Notes: generated by a model not told the origin, from the sequence alone. Counted from the first letter of the stretch, positions 27,318 through 40,381 are shown. The stretch: DNA of 64,000 nucleotides from Tetrahymena thermophila SB210 (GCF_000189635.1 NW_002475923.1:62001-126000), one strand, 5' to 3'. Translations and numbers: made by a program.

Positions 27318-29889
27318 TCAATCTCCAATACCGAAGAGTCTTTTAAAATCTCTATTATATAATTGTTGACTGCAAACATTTTCATAGCTTTCCTATTTTT
27401 GTTTAAAATATTGATTAGAAAATTTAGATTTTTTATCATTTCAAGAATAAAATTACATATATTTTATCATCCTGCCTGTTGATATATTAATTTGTTATGG
27501 GTACCTTATCGCAAATATTTAGGTCCATGAATTAGTCTGTAAATAATTTTACGTTTTATAAGTCACTGCAAGACTCTAAGTTTAAAGTGTTTTAAATAAA
27601 ATGATCGAATAATTAATTTAGGTGGCTTAATTTGACATCAATATCTCTATTTTGTATAAGGCTTCCACATAAGGTTGAATACATGAATAAGGCTATAACG
27701 TATTTTATAGGATAATTGTAGATGTATATGTTATAGTAAGAACAGTCAATATATTAGCACACCTTAGAGAAGAGAAGGAAAGACTTTTAGTTATTTTTTT
27801 TAAAGAATATTATGTCGTTGTCAAATAATTCTTTGTACTACTCCACAAGCCCATCCCACCTCAGCATTAACTAATTCATTATAAAGTAAGGGGTAGGAGT
27901 ATTTAATTCGAATTTCAATTTCTATTTTATAAAAATGAATAACTTAATATTTATTTATTATTTTAGTTGGTAACTTACTAAGCAAATGTCAATTTCCATC
28001 TATATAAATTAGCTGTTTGTATATCCACCATTGCATATAGTGATGAACTCTTCGTTCTTCTTACATATTACTTCCTTAATTTAATCAAAGATTTACATTA
28101 AATAAATATCTTACCAAATTTTCCTTAAAATGTAATTTGGGATTATCAAATTTATCAGTTTACGTTAGTAAAGTGGGTAAAAATCAAATCAATATTAAAA
28201 AGAGATTTTTGAATATTAAATTTTTAATTTCTAAAATTAAATTAAATTTTTGAAGCAATCAAATCAATTAAATAAATAAACAAACACATTATTTGTTTGT
28301 TTGTTTGCTTGTTTGTTATTAAATTTATATTTAGATTTAATTTTTAAATTTGTAAAATGCAAATTCAATTATAAAATCTTATTGAATGAATTAGCGAATT
28401 AATATTTTCTTAAATTATTTACTTCTATTTTATGAGCGATCAAAAGCGCAGTTGCTCCTACTAATTAAAGCTGGTTTTTAGGAACTTATTGAACCCTTTC
28501 AAAGTATCTATCAATAATCGAAATCGACTACTAATAAGTCTCCCTTTTGAAAGAGAAGCCAGTGCTAACTTCTTGCATCCAGTCAATGAGGATTGCTCTT
28601 TTTTTAGCAAAGTTAGTGAAATTACTGTTGTAGTTTTAAAGACTTTAAGGATCAACGATGTAATCGCTCTATCTGATTTCAAAATTCTATAGGTCTTAAT
28701 CATCGAAGCTAAATGTGTCTTCTTGATTAAATTAATCAAGCATTTCTCTCATTGTAAGCTTCCTCTAAGGTTAAGCCTGCTCCTTTTAAAACTGTTAGCT
28801 GTTGCTAGCTTCGAAGAATTAAAAACAATTTCTATTTAAGTCGTCCATAGGATTATAAATTAAAGAGGGGTTGTTGTATTGATCATAATTAAATTCATCA
28901 TTTTCAATAAAGTTAACATCATCGCAAGGATAAAATAAACTTCCATGATTATCTTCTTAGATAAATTAATTCTACTAAGTTCTGAAATTAGCTAAGCCTT
29001 ACTCTTCTTCTTAATTTTAAAAGTAGTTATTATTGTTAAATTAAAATTCTTCTTCCAATTATGGACTTTAAAGAGGCTTTAATTACTAAGTAATTTCTCC
29101 AAGTAATACCCTTTCAGACCTGTTTATATTGTTTTTTATTTGTTATTAGCTCGTTTTCATTTAATTTTCATCATTATATTCCATGCATTCGTTGCTATGG
29201 CTCTCATTTTTCTAAACAGTTAATTAATTTTGATTATTTTCATTGTTATTGGATTGGTTATGAGACTAAATGCTGACACTCTCAGCAATCATCTCTCTTT
29301 AAGAAATATTTTTTGGCTAGTCTTATACATTTTAAAGCTTTCTACTTACTTTATTGAGATTCTAATTGTATTATTGTATGTTAATTGAATCATAGTTTGT
29401 CTATTGAAATACGCAGCTGTTAGAATTATCGTCGTTTTAATAAATATGTTGATGCATTTGATATTAATTTTCATTTTCTAAAATAGCTTGATATTAATTA
29501 TTGACTTTCATTTCATTATCATCATCAAGCTAAGAATGACAGTATCCAAAGTTCTATGATTGAGTGTCTAATATCCTCAACTAAGAAGGAATGTGACTTT
29601 CTTAAGAAAACGCATCCATTTGAGTCCTAGTCAATTCCAATGACTGAGATGGATAATCGTCAAAAATAATCTTTTTATTGAGATCTTTTGCTTTGCTTAA
29701 TTTGGCGCTTCTCTTATATTAAGAAGAGTCAGTGTACTAGGTAGATCCGCTAGCAGAAAGTTTCAATTTGGTTACGATTTTCTTTTTGATTGTTTTATAG
29801 CTGGATGACTGAGTTTCCTATGAAGAAATGATTGGGAATTGTTCACTCTGTGACTATTAGCTAATTATATTTTTAGAGTCTAATTTCAT
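27318..29889 (-). CDS. Cyclin, N-terminal cyclin-box protein, 700 aa
   Basis: The ATG at 29889 starts MKLDSKNIISQQSQSEQFP. The first ~380 residues are Ser/Asn/Gln-rich and probably disordered. The cyclin box begins near residue 415: KKRAILIDWMQEVSTGFSFK, then IDRYFERVQQVPKNQLQLVG and ATALLIAHKIE, continuing after an intron as EVICKKNEEFITICNGGYTN and QMEIDICL. The C-terminal cyclin fold has NTPTPYFIMNQLMLRW. Three introns (28075-28422, 27922-27978, 27393-27456) leave 2,103 coding nt, an exact multiple of three. The end, NRDFKRLFGIGD, stops at TGA 27320-27318. Cyclins activate cyclin-dependent kinases; this one is B/A-like by its MRAILIDW-type helix, but the class (mitotic or otherwise) cannot be settled by eye. 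No clear destruction box is seen. Confidence 0.92.
28270..28317. repeat. Tetranucleotide tract (AAAT/AAAC then TTTG) inside cyclin intron 1
   Basis: An AAAT/AAAC tract (28270-28286) faces a TTTG tract (28292-28317) with one imperfect unit. The two halves are complementary and could fold as a hairpin in the 348-nt intron, the longest of this gene. It is probably a microsatellite expansion. Confidence 0.75.
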
Positions 29890-32140
29890 AATTTTTTTTT
29901 TATAGAGTAATTATATTAGAGTGTTAATTAGTAGTAATTGATTGTAGTGTTATTATGAATAAATATAAGTACAAAGATAAATAAATCAATCAATAAATAA
30001 ATAAATTGATAGATATTTTGTGTGCTTAATCTTTAATTTTTTGATTTATATTCAATCAAATTAATATCAAAATATCTATAGTTATCTTTATTTTTCTTTT
30101 TTTTGTAATAAATCTTTATCAATTAATTTGCAATCACTAAGTAATTTGTAGGTCTCTCTAAATAAAGGCGCCAGAAAGATATTTTAAATTTTATTACCAA
30201 ATAACATGATATAATCTCTCCACATATTTACCAAATAAATAATTTTATTCATCTTATTTCAATTTAATAGCTCATTAATCATTTTAACATTCATTTTTTG
30301 TTTGTTTCTTTTTAAATAAATTTTCTAAAATATTATTTATTTTTTAAATTTTATCTAAACTCCTCCTTCTCTCATTTTTAAATAAATCGCCTACATTATC
30401 CGTTGTTTGAAGTTTTATTTATTAAACATTTTATCTAATAATTAGAGTAAATATTAAATTATAAGCTAAAAAAGAATATAAAAATTTTTGCTATTTTTGA
30501 TTTCATTAAAAAATTGCTCTACTTGTTTGTTGAATATTTTAGTTGCTTATTTTCACCGGTTTATTTTATTTAAATCTTTACCAAAACTAATAATTAGAGA
30601 AATCATAAAAAGAGTTAATTTTTACAACACAATAATCTTTCTTTAAGATGAAAAAATAACATAAAATAATTTATCTCTGATTTATTGTGATAATAATATA
30701 CTTTAAGTAATATAATAAAATAATCCAAAACTTAAAAAAAATAGCTTTTTTACATTCAAAAATTAATATTTATCGTTAATTTTTATTTTTAATATAGCAA
30801 ATAAAATTACCACAATTAATAACCCGCTAAAATACTAAAAATTATATTTCAGCGAAAAGAGTTCTTTCTTAAAATAAACTCAATAAATTTATTCCAATAT
30901 TCTTTGGATTCTTTTTGCTTAAAATAAGCAATCATAGCTATATTTATTGAAAATATCTTTCTTTAAAAATAAGATATTCTTTATTTCTATTTAAAATTAA
31001 ACACTTATCTTTTATACTTTTAGTTGATTTATTCTAATATTTAATTTTTAAAATTTTTTATTTTTTTTAATTTATTAAAATGCTAATTTAATAACTGATC
31101 TAAATATTATAAAACTGAAATTATTATTATTAACTATTTAAAATTTTAATTAAAAATAAATATTTTAAAATATTTGTTTGATAAATTAAAATTTTTTATT
31201 TGCTTAGTTTTTTAAAAATATTTTATAAAATCTGTTTGAACGATTTCAACTAACTACTTTTCCTAAATATTTTAATTATTTATAAATTATAAATAAATAT
31301 GTTTGTTGCCTATTTTTATTTTATGTATTATGCTTATAAGAGAAAGATATTTCTTTTTACATTCATAAAATACTCCTACATCAAAAAAATTAAAATCTCT
31401 AAAAATAAAATAATTTATTTTAAATAATAATTTTTGTAAATTTAACTTGATTTATTTTTATAAAAAAGCTCTTTATTCTATTAGAAATTTTGATACAATT
31501 ATGCATAAAAAATATCATTTAAATAGTTAATCTTAAAACTCTAAATAAATTGAAGTAGTAAAATTTATAATTAAAGGAATTAAGCTATTTTGACTGATTT
31601 ATACAGAAAAAATTATAAATTATAAGTGGAATTATGATAAGAAAAAATTATAAATACATTATTTAAATTATTTTTAAAAATTATCAATAAGGTAGTAAAA
31701 ATAATTAATATTTAAAAAAGTAGATAGATAGTTCATTAAAATTATTTATATATATTATATATAAGTATCAAATTAATATATAAAAGTTTATTGTTTATAA
31801 ATTTAGTTTAGTTATTTAGCTAGTTAGTTAGTTGTTCGACATCAGAGTGTATCAGAGTGGTATTTATTTTTAAATAAGTGTTGTTATTTAAAGTAAAATT
31901 TATTTATAATATAGCTTATTTGTTTATTTAATTAACATAATATTTTTGGAAATGTATTCCTTTTGTAAGTAAAGAACTATAGTAAATTTTTGAAATTTTT
32001 AAAAAATAGTATTATGATTTTTCTGAAAATATGCTTTTTTTATTTAAAAAGGTGGTTTGTAATCAATGATTGTATTATTTGTTCTCTTTTCAAGCTTTCT
32101 GATCAAGCAAGAAATTCAGATAATCTCTCAAATTTAAATC
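29890..32140. other. Long AT-rich intergenic stretch
   Basis: 2.25 kb upstream of the cyclin gene and downstream of the B-box gene. It contains homopolymers and short repeats: aataaataaataaattgat near 30000, tagatagatag near 31720, ttagttagttag near 31815, and a direct repeat atcagagtg at 31841 and 31852. I see no codon-like composition. Confidence 0.5.
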
Positions 32141-33547
32141 TCAACAGATACTTTTAAGAACTGATTACCTTTACTCTTCTATTTTTTATTCGTAATATTT
32201 AATTGCTCCTTCTTCATTTTCGAATGGACCTCTCATACTAGTTGTTCCATTAGCAAGTTTATAAAAAACAAAGTACTAGTCGTTCTAGCTGCAAACAATT
32301 TAAATCACGAATTTGGTTATAGGATAACACTTTGAATAATCCTACATTAAATTAAACTATGCTTTGCTGGGACAGTCATCGTCTATCTATTCAACTTATT
32401 CATATATTCCAAGCACTTTATCAACGCATTTCTCTTTATCGTCTTGTTTTGGGATTTCACATGTGATTTCCCCGATGTTATTGTCTTGATTTTCTTGTTC
32501 TTCTAACTGAGCAAATGAGTCATCATCTATTTAAATTAGGATGTTGTTTTTTTCATTGCTACTTGGGACTTTTCTTATTGAAGGTCTTTGGCTTCGGTTA
32601 TTCTATTTCCTCAGGCTCTTTCTTGGAGCGCTACTAATGCTCCTGTTATCATTACTAATCTCTGCTTCAGCTGAAGAATGGTTTGCTCCTTAAGCGCTTG
32701 CATTGTCTTCGTCATCAGAAATCTCATTGACTAAAAATTAAAGTGAATCTATTAAATCAAAAGAGTCTTCATTGCCTGATTTACTCTTCACATCTCCATG
32801 AATGCTTATACTTTAACGAGCACTTGGGATATTTTTAAACAGCTTTAACTTTAAGTCAGCCTAATCATCTTCTTCAACTCCTTCTGCAAATATTTTATTG
32901 AACTACTCATTATATTTGCTAAATGTTTCTTAGAAATTCTAGTAGTACTTAAACAATTTCTCGCTCATGGTTTAGAGTTCAGCTCTTATAACGTCAACTT
33001 TTTTAATCATGAGAAAGTTTTCTGCTGGCTTGACTAACCCAGCGGCACATCCAGCATCTATGATACTTGCGTTAAGTAAGCTTAGGTGTTTATTAAATTG
33101 ATCATTGTTTATATTCTTACCTCCTTTTATAGCCTCACAAGCATATTCTATTTAATAAAGAATATCAAGTTATTCTCTTTTAATACACTCTTTATACATA
33201 TGAATTCTCTCGTTGAAATTTTTTAAAGCTCTCCCTAAAGCAACTTACATGCTTAAAAAGCGCTCATTGATTGTCTATTCCACCTATTCAAGTAAAATAA
33301 TCTCCTTGTTCTGCTAGAGCTTACCTTGAGACTCAATAAACTTTATAGCTCTCAGCTTGATATCTTCGATTTGTTCTACAGAATGTCCTTTGTGTTTTTC
33401 CTGTACACAAGTCTAACATAAAGCCACCTTAGCACAGTTCTTTTCAATACAAACATAGACAGCCTCCTTCTTTTGATGAGCCTATGACTATTGACATAAA
33501 GCCTTTTATTTAAAGACTATCTTGTCATCACTTTACAAAGTTTTCAT
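32141..33547 (-). CDS. B-box-type zinc-finger coiled-coil protein, 468 aa
   Basis: This is one uninterrupted frame of 469 codons from ATG 33547 (MKTLQSDDKIVFKQKALC) to TGA 32143-32141. Residues ~18-62 carry Cys/His spaced as in a B-box zinc finger: CQQSQAH, then VCIEKNCAKVALCQTCVQEK and HKGH. A long helical region follows (KLQQNKEIILLEQVEQTINE), likely a coiled coil, as in TRIM-like proteins, but no RING finger precedes it. The middle is acidic and Ser-rich (NEISDDEDNASAQG). The C-terminal ~70 residues (TKFVIQIVCSQNDQYFVFYK, then ANGTTSMRGPF) look like a small folded domain with some resemblance to WGR domains; that assignment is weak. Its G+C is higher than in the surroundings and it has no introns. 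The role is unknown; B-boxes bind proteins. Confidence 0.87.
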
Positions 33548-35101
33548 TTTTTTCTTAATTCGTATTTGTTTGCTTAATTTATATTACAAAACTTTTTGAG
33601 CTGACTCTCTACTTGAGTCTTAATTATTTTTTGAAAATTTAATATTATAAAAGGGATTATATCAAAAGGGTAGTTTCTATTTTTTGAATAGTAATTTTTC
33701 TAATATTTATATGGTTGTCGATTCGCCTTGTTATTATTCTAATTCAATTTCTTTTATAAGAAATATTTTGTTTATCAGTCTTTTGAATTTAGATTAGATT
33801 AGGTAGATTGATATGTCAATTCTGTCTATGTTTTAATAATTTTCGTGATATTACTTGCATATTCTATTAGTGGAATTTAAAATGTTCTTTTAATTCATGA
33901 TTCTCAATACTAAATATAAACTCTCTTTTCACTTATATTTGCTAAAAAACTAAAATTTTTATAAAAAATGTTTAATAAACAAAATTCTTTTAAATCTATA
34001 CCACAAAATAATTAATCTTCTATTTTCTATATTGAAATTAATTTTTAATCTGATAGTTTATTTTTTGTAGTCATTATTTAGTTTTTAATGATATTATTAT
34101 ATTTATTTTCAAATGTTAGTTTATTTTAATTGATTTATTATTAATACTTTCTCATTTTAATTTATAAAATATATATCAAAAACAATTTTACTTAAATGAG
34201 TTGATAAATTAATATAGGTTGTTTTACTTATTTATAATTGAGATTCAAATTTGAAAAAAAAATAAATCATAAAGTAAACTCTTAGGGAGACTCCAATTAA
34301 TATTAAATAATATTTTTAATTAAGTAATTTATATTTTTTATTATTAATTTTATCATCATTAAAATAAAAATTAAACACTTTTTAAATTTATAAAATGGTG
34401 TTTTAAACAAATTCAATTTAAATAAAGGTGTCAAAAAATTAATGAAGAATTGTTCAGTTATTTTTCTCTAATCAAAGAGTGTTTATTTGAATGATATTAT
34501 TTTATAAACATTCAATTCAAACTAAAAATATTAGCTAAGAAATCTGTTTAAGTGTTGTTCTTATTGAATCATTCTTAAAAAATAACAAATCTTATAAAAA
34601 ATAAATTAAAATATTCTAAAATTCGTTTTTCTATTTTTAAACATATAATATTATTTACTAATATATTTTAAACAAATCAAATAAATTTAAAACATAAATT
34701 TTATTCTATTTTTTAATATTTAGCTAATGAAAAAATAAAAATAAGGGAATCTATTTATTTATAGATCATTTTTTTTGAAGAAATTATTCAAAATGTTCAT
34801 ATTTAAAAATTAATTAATAAATTTGAAAATTTATTTTTTTTAATATTATTAAAAATTTTAATTTAAAACAATCTATTTATTTTTTTTTTGCAAAAACTAA
34901 TCACTTTAAAATAAAATTAATGAATAAAATTTATTAAACTTTTGAGTATAATTTAATTTATTGAAATATTAAAAAATTTAAATTAGTTTTTATTAGAAAA
35001 AAAGATTTTATTATGAATATGATAAATTGTTTTGAATAAAAAAATGAATTACTTTAACATAAAAACAATAAAAAACAATCTATAAATTATCTTAAATTAA
35101 T
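33548..35101. other. Intergenic, AT-rich
   Basis: 1.55 kb between two minus-strand genes. It should hold the promoter of the B-box gene and the 3' UTR of the acidic-protein gene. The first 350 bp are slightly less AT-rich. No frame with start, stop and codon-like composition could be supported. Confidence 0.5.
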
Positions 35102-36600
35102 TCACTTCTTCTACAGTAAGTTTTATTTTTTTTATTGTTGCTAGCTTACTTGGACTAATCTCTTTTATCCTTGATTTGAAATGGTCTTCTGATATTCCTA
35201 CTTATCTCCCTCTTTGACACTTTTATGTGGTAAATGAGTTTTTGAAGCTGATTAAATATCTTTTTCCTTTATTTAAATAGTTAGAATAAATAATTAGAAA
35301 TTGAATTAAGTGTGTAATTTACTTGAACTACTTTCTGCTTATCTTTATTATTGGTAATCTTATGAGGCTACTTTATGAGTTACTTCTTGGCTTACTTTTC
35401 TTATTCTTCACTTGAAGTATGTTCATTCTGGTTATCCTCTAACTTTACTGTAATTAATTTGGAAGGTTTCTGAGTTGAATCATTAGAGTTATTTTCAGTT
35501 TACTAATTCTTTTGGGATTTAAATTTTTCTTTTTCTTATTCTTGCTTTACAGTAGGTTTGTTAACAGGCTTAGATGAAATGTCTTATTTAGATTACTATA
35601 AATCCTAAAATCTTACTTTTCTAATTGTTGTGTTATCTTTTGAAGTATCCTTATCAAAAGGATTAAATACCTTTTCTTTATTAACTTGCTCTTAAGAATC
35701 ACTTGAATCATCATCATCATCTAATTCTTCATCATCATCGTTATTAATTGAGAAGTGCTGATTGGCTGAAGTTGTTTTACACTTTTTTTACTTATTGCCT
35801 GGGTAATTTCTATGGATTTTTTTAATCTCAATTCCTGATTCTCTTTTATATTGTAAGACAATTTTGCTTATTAGTCTGTTATCAACTCCGAAAATTAGAG
35901 ATACTTTTTTTTGTGTTTCGTAAATTTAAACTAATTCATAAATAAACTTGATGTCTTCTTTGTTTAGCATCTTACAAAACGAAACACCTTTTGTTTAGTA
36001 CTACAAGTAGAACAATTTATCTCTAAAATGTAGAGGTATTTTTAATCCATTCTAAGACTCTACAGTATCAAATATTTTTTGCATTTTTTTGAAACTTTCA
36101 AGTTTTTCCTATTAATTATCATTTGAGTATGATTCGTCTTCATCTTAAGTTGATTCTTTTTCTTCTTAAACTTACTCTTAAAATTTTACAACAGAATTTT
36201 TTTCTTTTTACAAATCTTCGCCCTCATACTCATTCTCTACTGTTTTAGATCTTTATTGTTAATTTTAAGGTTTTGAGTCTTAATCTTCTTCCTCAATTGA
36301 GGAATTTTTATCTTTTATTTATGGATGTATTCTCAATTGTACTCTTTTAGCTATGGAAACTTGTTGCAAAGCAAGGTCAATATGAGCCGATATATCTTGA
36401 TTTGCATATTACACCATAACTTTGAGCTAACCTAGTAAGTCTTCAATTTAGCTATCAGAAGCATTTTTTTAGCATTTTTTATAAATAGCCTCGGATAATT
36501 TAGCTATAGTGTTGTATAGTTAATTTTTCTATTAACAATTTTCATAAATCATTTAAATCAAACTTTCTTTATAAAATCCTGCAAACTAGCTAAAATTCAT
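35102..36600 (-). CDS. Acidic Gln/Asp/Glu-rich protein with an HTH-like core, 480 aa
   Basis: I do not recognise a named family. The ATG at 36600 (MNFSQFAGFYKESLIQMIYE) starts a helical N terminus. Then comes a Glu/Asp/Lys-rich stretch and a conserved-looking folded core around residues 180-280: FRDKLFYLQYQTKGVSFCKM, then LNKEDIKFIYELVQIYETQK and KVSLIFGVDNRLISKIVLQY. The last segment has the helix-turn-helix cadence of a DNA-binding domain (VSLIFGVDNRLISKI), ahead of basic KRESGIEIKKIHRNY. A very acidic run (DDDEELDDDDDSSD) and a Lys/Gln-rich tail follow. One 56-nt intron (35267-35322) leaves 1,443 coding nt, and the frame closes at TGA 35104-35102. The acidic runs and HTH-like core suggest a nuclear protein; that is inference. 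Confidence 0.75.
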
Positions 36601-37833
36601 TTTTAATTTTTGAGAAGAAGAAATAAATAGTAAGTAAATTTTTATTATTTTTGAGTTTAATTTATTTGCAATTAAATAAAATTATTTAATTTATAATTTA
36701 ACATTCTAAATATTTAATACTCTCTCTCTCCGTTTCAGAAAATAATTAGAAAGATTGAATTAAATTAAAAGTTAGAGGGACTATTTATTTATACCCTGTA
36801 TACAATTTATTCATCAAAATGTATTAATTTAAATAAAACACTAAATTATTAGAATAAAATCAAGCTAAGTATAATTATTTAAGCCTAAACAAGGGAAAAT
36901 TAGGATTAATATTGTGTTAAATATCATTTTAATTATCGTAAGAAATAAAGGGTTTTTTAAAATAATTTAAAAATAAAAAAAATATTAAATAAAATCTAAT
37001 TTAAAATTTAATGTTGTTGAAATTTAATAAAATAAAATATTTTTCATTATTAACTTAAATGAAAATTGAGTTAAAAATTAAACAAAAAAGAAAAAAGATT
37101 AATCTACAAGAATTTAAGGATTTTAACTGTATTTAATTTTAATAAAATATTTTAAAATCACCTCTTGCAGAATAAAAAAATTCCAGACTTGTCCAATTTC
37201 AATAAATGATTAAAATATAAAAATAAAATTTTTTTTGATGTCAAATTTATTTAATTTTTAATGTTATTTTATGAATCTAATAAAATTATATTCTAATTAA
37301 ATCTTAAATAAATTTTTCTAAAAAATATATCTCATCTATATATAGGATTTAATAGAGAAGCAATCAATTATATTCTTTATATTAATTCAAAAAATAAAAA
37401 ATTAAAATGATTAAAATATCTTTTAAAAAGATGAAATTAAAATAAAAGTATATATATAACAATAAAATATAATGCTTAATATTAAATTACAAAAAAAATA
37501 AGTAAGTAGCTTTAATTAACATATTTAAAATACTTTCTTTTGTATTTAAAAACTGCTTATTTATTTTTTTATTTTTTGTGTTTTTAATTTGACCTACTCT
37601 ATCTTTATATACGAAACATTAAAAGTTTCGAGAAAAATCAGCATAATCATAAATAGAATTACACTGACAATTTATTGAGCAAATCACAATATTTATAACT
37701 ATCTTTTATATTACTTTTATAATTTATTTATATGATTTAATATTATAAATTAATTAATAATTTTTAAGTAGATCTTAGAAATATATTTATCTATTTGGTA
37801 AGTTGATTGATTGTATTTCTTTTAGATAATTAT
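36601..37833. other. Intergenic, AT-rich
   Basis: 1.2 kb upstream of the acidic-protein gene and downstream of the ATG4 gene. It contains a ctctctctctc run at 36721-36731 and long A/T stretches. No gene is seen. Confidence 0.5.
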
Positions 37834-40381
37834 TCAAATACAATTCTGATTTTATAATAAGTTACTTATCTGCTGATTTTGTTACTATAATTAAATTAAA
37901 TTTACAAGATTTTTTAATTCCTCTTCACTTTATTTTTTTTAGATCTGGTTTCTTATTGGTAGCTCATGATTAGCCAATTTTCCATATTTTAATTGGTTTT
38001 CGGAATGGCTTTCAGTACCAAATGGGTCACTGTAGTTTTTTAAATTAGTTTATTGTTTAAGCTTTTAAGAATAGTCTGATTCTTCTAAGTTATTATATTA
38101 ATCGAATTCATCTAATTTGTCTTCATAGCATTCTTATTCATCATAGCTTGTATCATCATCTTCATCAAAGTCATCACCTACTGATCCATCATAATTCTCA
38201 AATTATTATTCCAAAAGATTTTAATTATCTTTTTAAGTAATCTTTATTTACTTAGTCAACTTTTTTATCTCAGAGATATTCGACATTGCATAAGAAGGAG
38301 TTTATTTTTCAATTACAAGGAAAAAATCATCTTTATATTCTTTTTCTAGTTATCTTAAAAATTTATAGAATTTATTTAGCTCATCAACGCCACTAAAATA
38401 AAATCCAAACACCAATGAGGTACTAATTTTATTTATTGGCATTTTAAAAACATCTTCTTCGAAATAAGAAGAAATATTTTCCATTAGATCTTCTTTTCTA
38501 ACACATTCTTTGATATAATGAGGATCTAAATATAATAAATCATCTCCTACAAATCCTAAAAAGTAGTGAGCTTTGTTTGGTTTACCTCCTTAATTAATTA
38601 AGAAATTAAAAAAATGAGTTAATATAATCATAAACCTTATTTTTTACATTTAGAAAAATTTAAAAATATTTTTTCAAATAAATAATCTTTATTTAAAATG
38701 GTTTTTGGAAAAGTAAATTCAAAAATTTTTATTAAAATTCTATTAAATTATCAAGTATATTTAATAAAATAATTTATATCCAATAAATGCAATTTATTTT
38801 CTTACCTATCATTCCAACAGATTGTTTGAGAGACAATAATTTTTTAAGGATTTCTATATGAATTGGGCTGATTTCATCTAATCCTAGTCTGCATGGTAGA
38901 AGGAGAAACAGCTTGTTGTCTGTTTTAAAGCAGTCTTTACAACATAAATTATCTGTCTAATCTTCCTTGCTTTCTTCATACTAGCTTGAAAACTCTTCTC
39001 TTTATTGTATACAAAACATTTTATTTAACTTGATAATATAAAATATTTATTTATTTACATTTCTTGCTAGTTAGGAGGCATGATTTTTTCAAACGAACTG
39101 TTAATTAATAATAAAATTAAATCAATATATTGATTTTTATCAAATTAAAATATTCTAATTAATATTTTTTATAAATTAATTAGAATATTTTAGCACTCTA
39201 AATATTGGCTTTAATATTTTACTCATCTTAATCTTGATTTATTGAGTTTCTTGATTACTAATTTTCATGGTTGCAGTTTAAATTAATTTTGCCTTAACGC
39301 CCCAAAAGTGTTTACAAGATTTTTTCAAATATAATTGGTTTATCACTACTATGAACATCTATTTTTAAATTTTCAGTTCCTTTAATTTTATTTTTTTTAT
39401 GGAGCTCCTTTAATATGATGGCGATTTAATTTGGAGTGTACCATTACCCTGGTTGTATTTTATATTTACAAAATGCTCTATTAGTAATTTGATGTATGCT
39501 ATAAGGACGAATTCTATCTTATATATAACTTTATTAATTAAAAATATATCCTTTTCCTCCTTCTTGTACTTCCTCTTCTTCTAAAAAGCCTAAATTTTTG
39601 ATGTATCAAATTAGTTTTTTAGATAATAATAATAATAATTAATGTATTTAACCTATTATAATGTTTATTAGCTAATGCTATTCTATATAGTCTGTTTTTT
39701 TTAAATGTCTCTTTATAGTCTAAGCAAAAATCATTTATCCAGCTCGAATCATACAGCCCCATCCCGCATCTGAAGTTTAATTCTTTTGTGGGTCATTTAT
39801 TTTGTCTTTTAGTAAAGGATAGAAGTTTTTTCTATATGTAAAAAGGATTGTGTTTTAGTAAATTTAAAGTATTTATTTTGATTTTTCTTTCATTTATTTT
39901 TCTGTTTCTTGATAATCTTCATCATCATAGTCTTATCCAGAAGTCTCTTATGTTTAGTATGTTTCTTTAGATATTATTTCTTCTTATTTTGGTTCTGTGT
40001 CTACTCTAATATCACTTGAATTAGACAACATAAGCATTCTGTATTTATTCTAATTGCCATCATCTTGTAAAACTCTACTTTTATCCTAAACTAACTTTAC
40101 TCTTTGCGGTGTTAAATCATTTCCTAATATGAAAGATGGGATATCAACCTTAAGATCTATTGTTTTACATGAAGTTCCCCATTTATTAAATCTGTATATC
40201 TGCTACATCCTAATAAATGTTTTTAAAAATTGAATTCATATAATGCTTTTCTATTAAGTGATATAAATATAAAATATGGCTGTTTAATATAATGATTTAT
40301 GGATTACCCGTAGCTCATAATACCTTCAGTAATATTATTAGTAGAAACACGTCTTCCATCTTCAGAAAAAGCTTTGGACAT
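37834..40381 (-). CDS. ATG4: Autophagy cysteine protease ATG4
   Basis: ATG4 (peptidase family C54) cleaves the C terminus of ATG8 and removes it from lipid. The ATG at 40381 starts MSKAFSEDGRRVSTNN. The family landmarks are all present: FTYRKNFYPLL, TSDAGWGCMIRAGQMIFAQ with the catalytic Cys (TGT at 39755-39753, residue ~177), PGQWYTPNQIAIILKEL, and GGKPNKAHYFLGFVGDDLLY followed by LDPH with the catalytic Asp and His. Five introns (40210-40307, 39590-39652, 39098-39315, 39000-39058, 38589-38805) leave 1,893 coding nt, 630 residues. The Gln of RAGQM is encoded TAA. The protein is longer than the usual ~400 residues because of an N-terminal extension, a Cys-containing insert (NLCCKDCFK) before the LLPCRLGLDEI segment, and an acidic Gln-rich tail (DDFDEDDDTSYDEQ). 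Confidence 0.96.

Noticed and set aside
28489-28692. Plus-strand ORF across the cyclin box, and a second minus frame at 28461-28739
   Set aside because: Both are out-of-frame readings of the cyclin box, which is unmistakable in the third minus frame.
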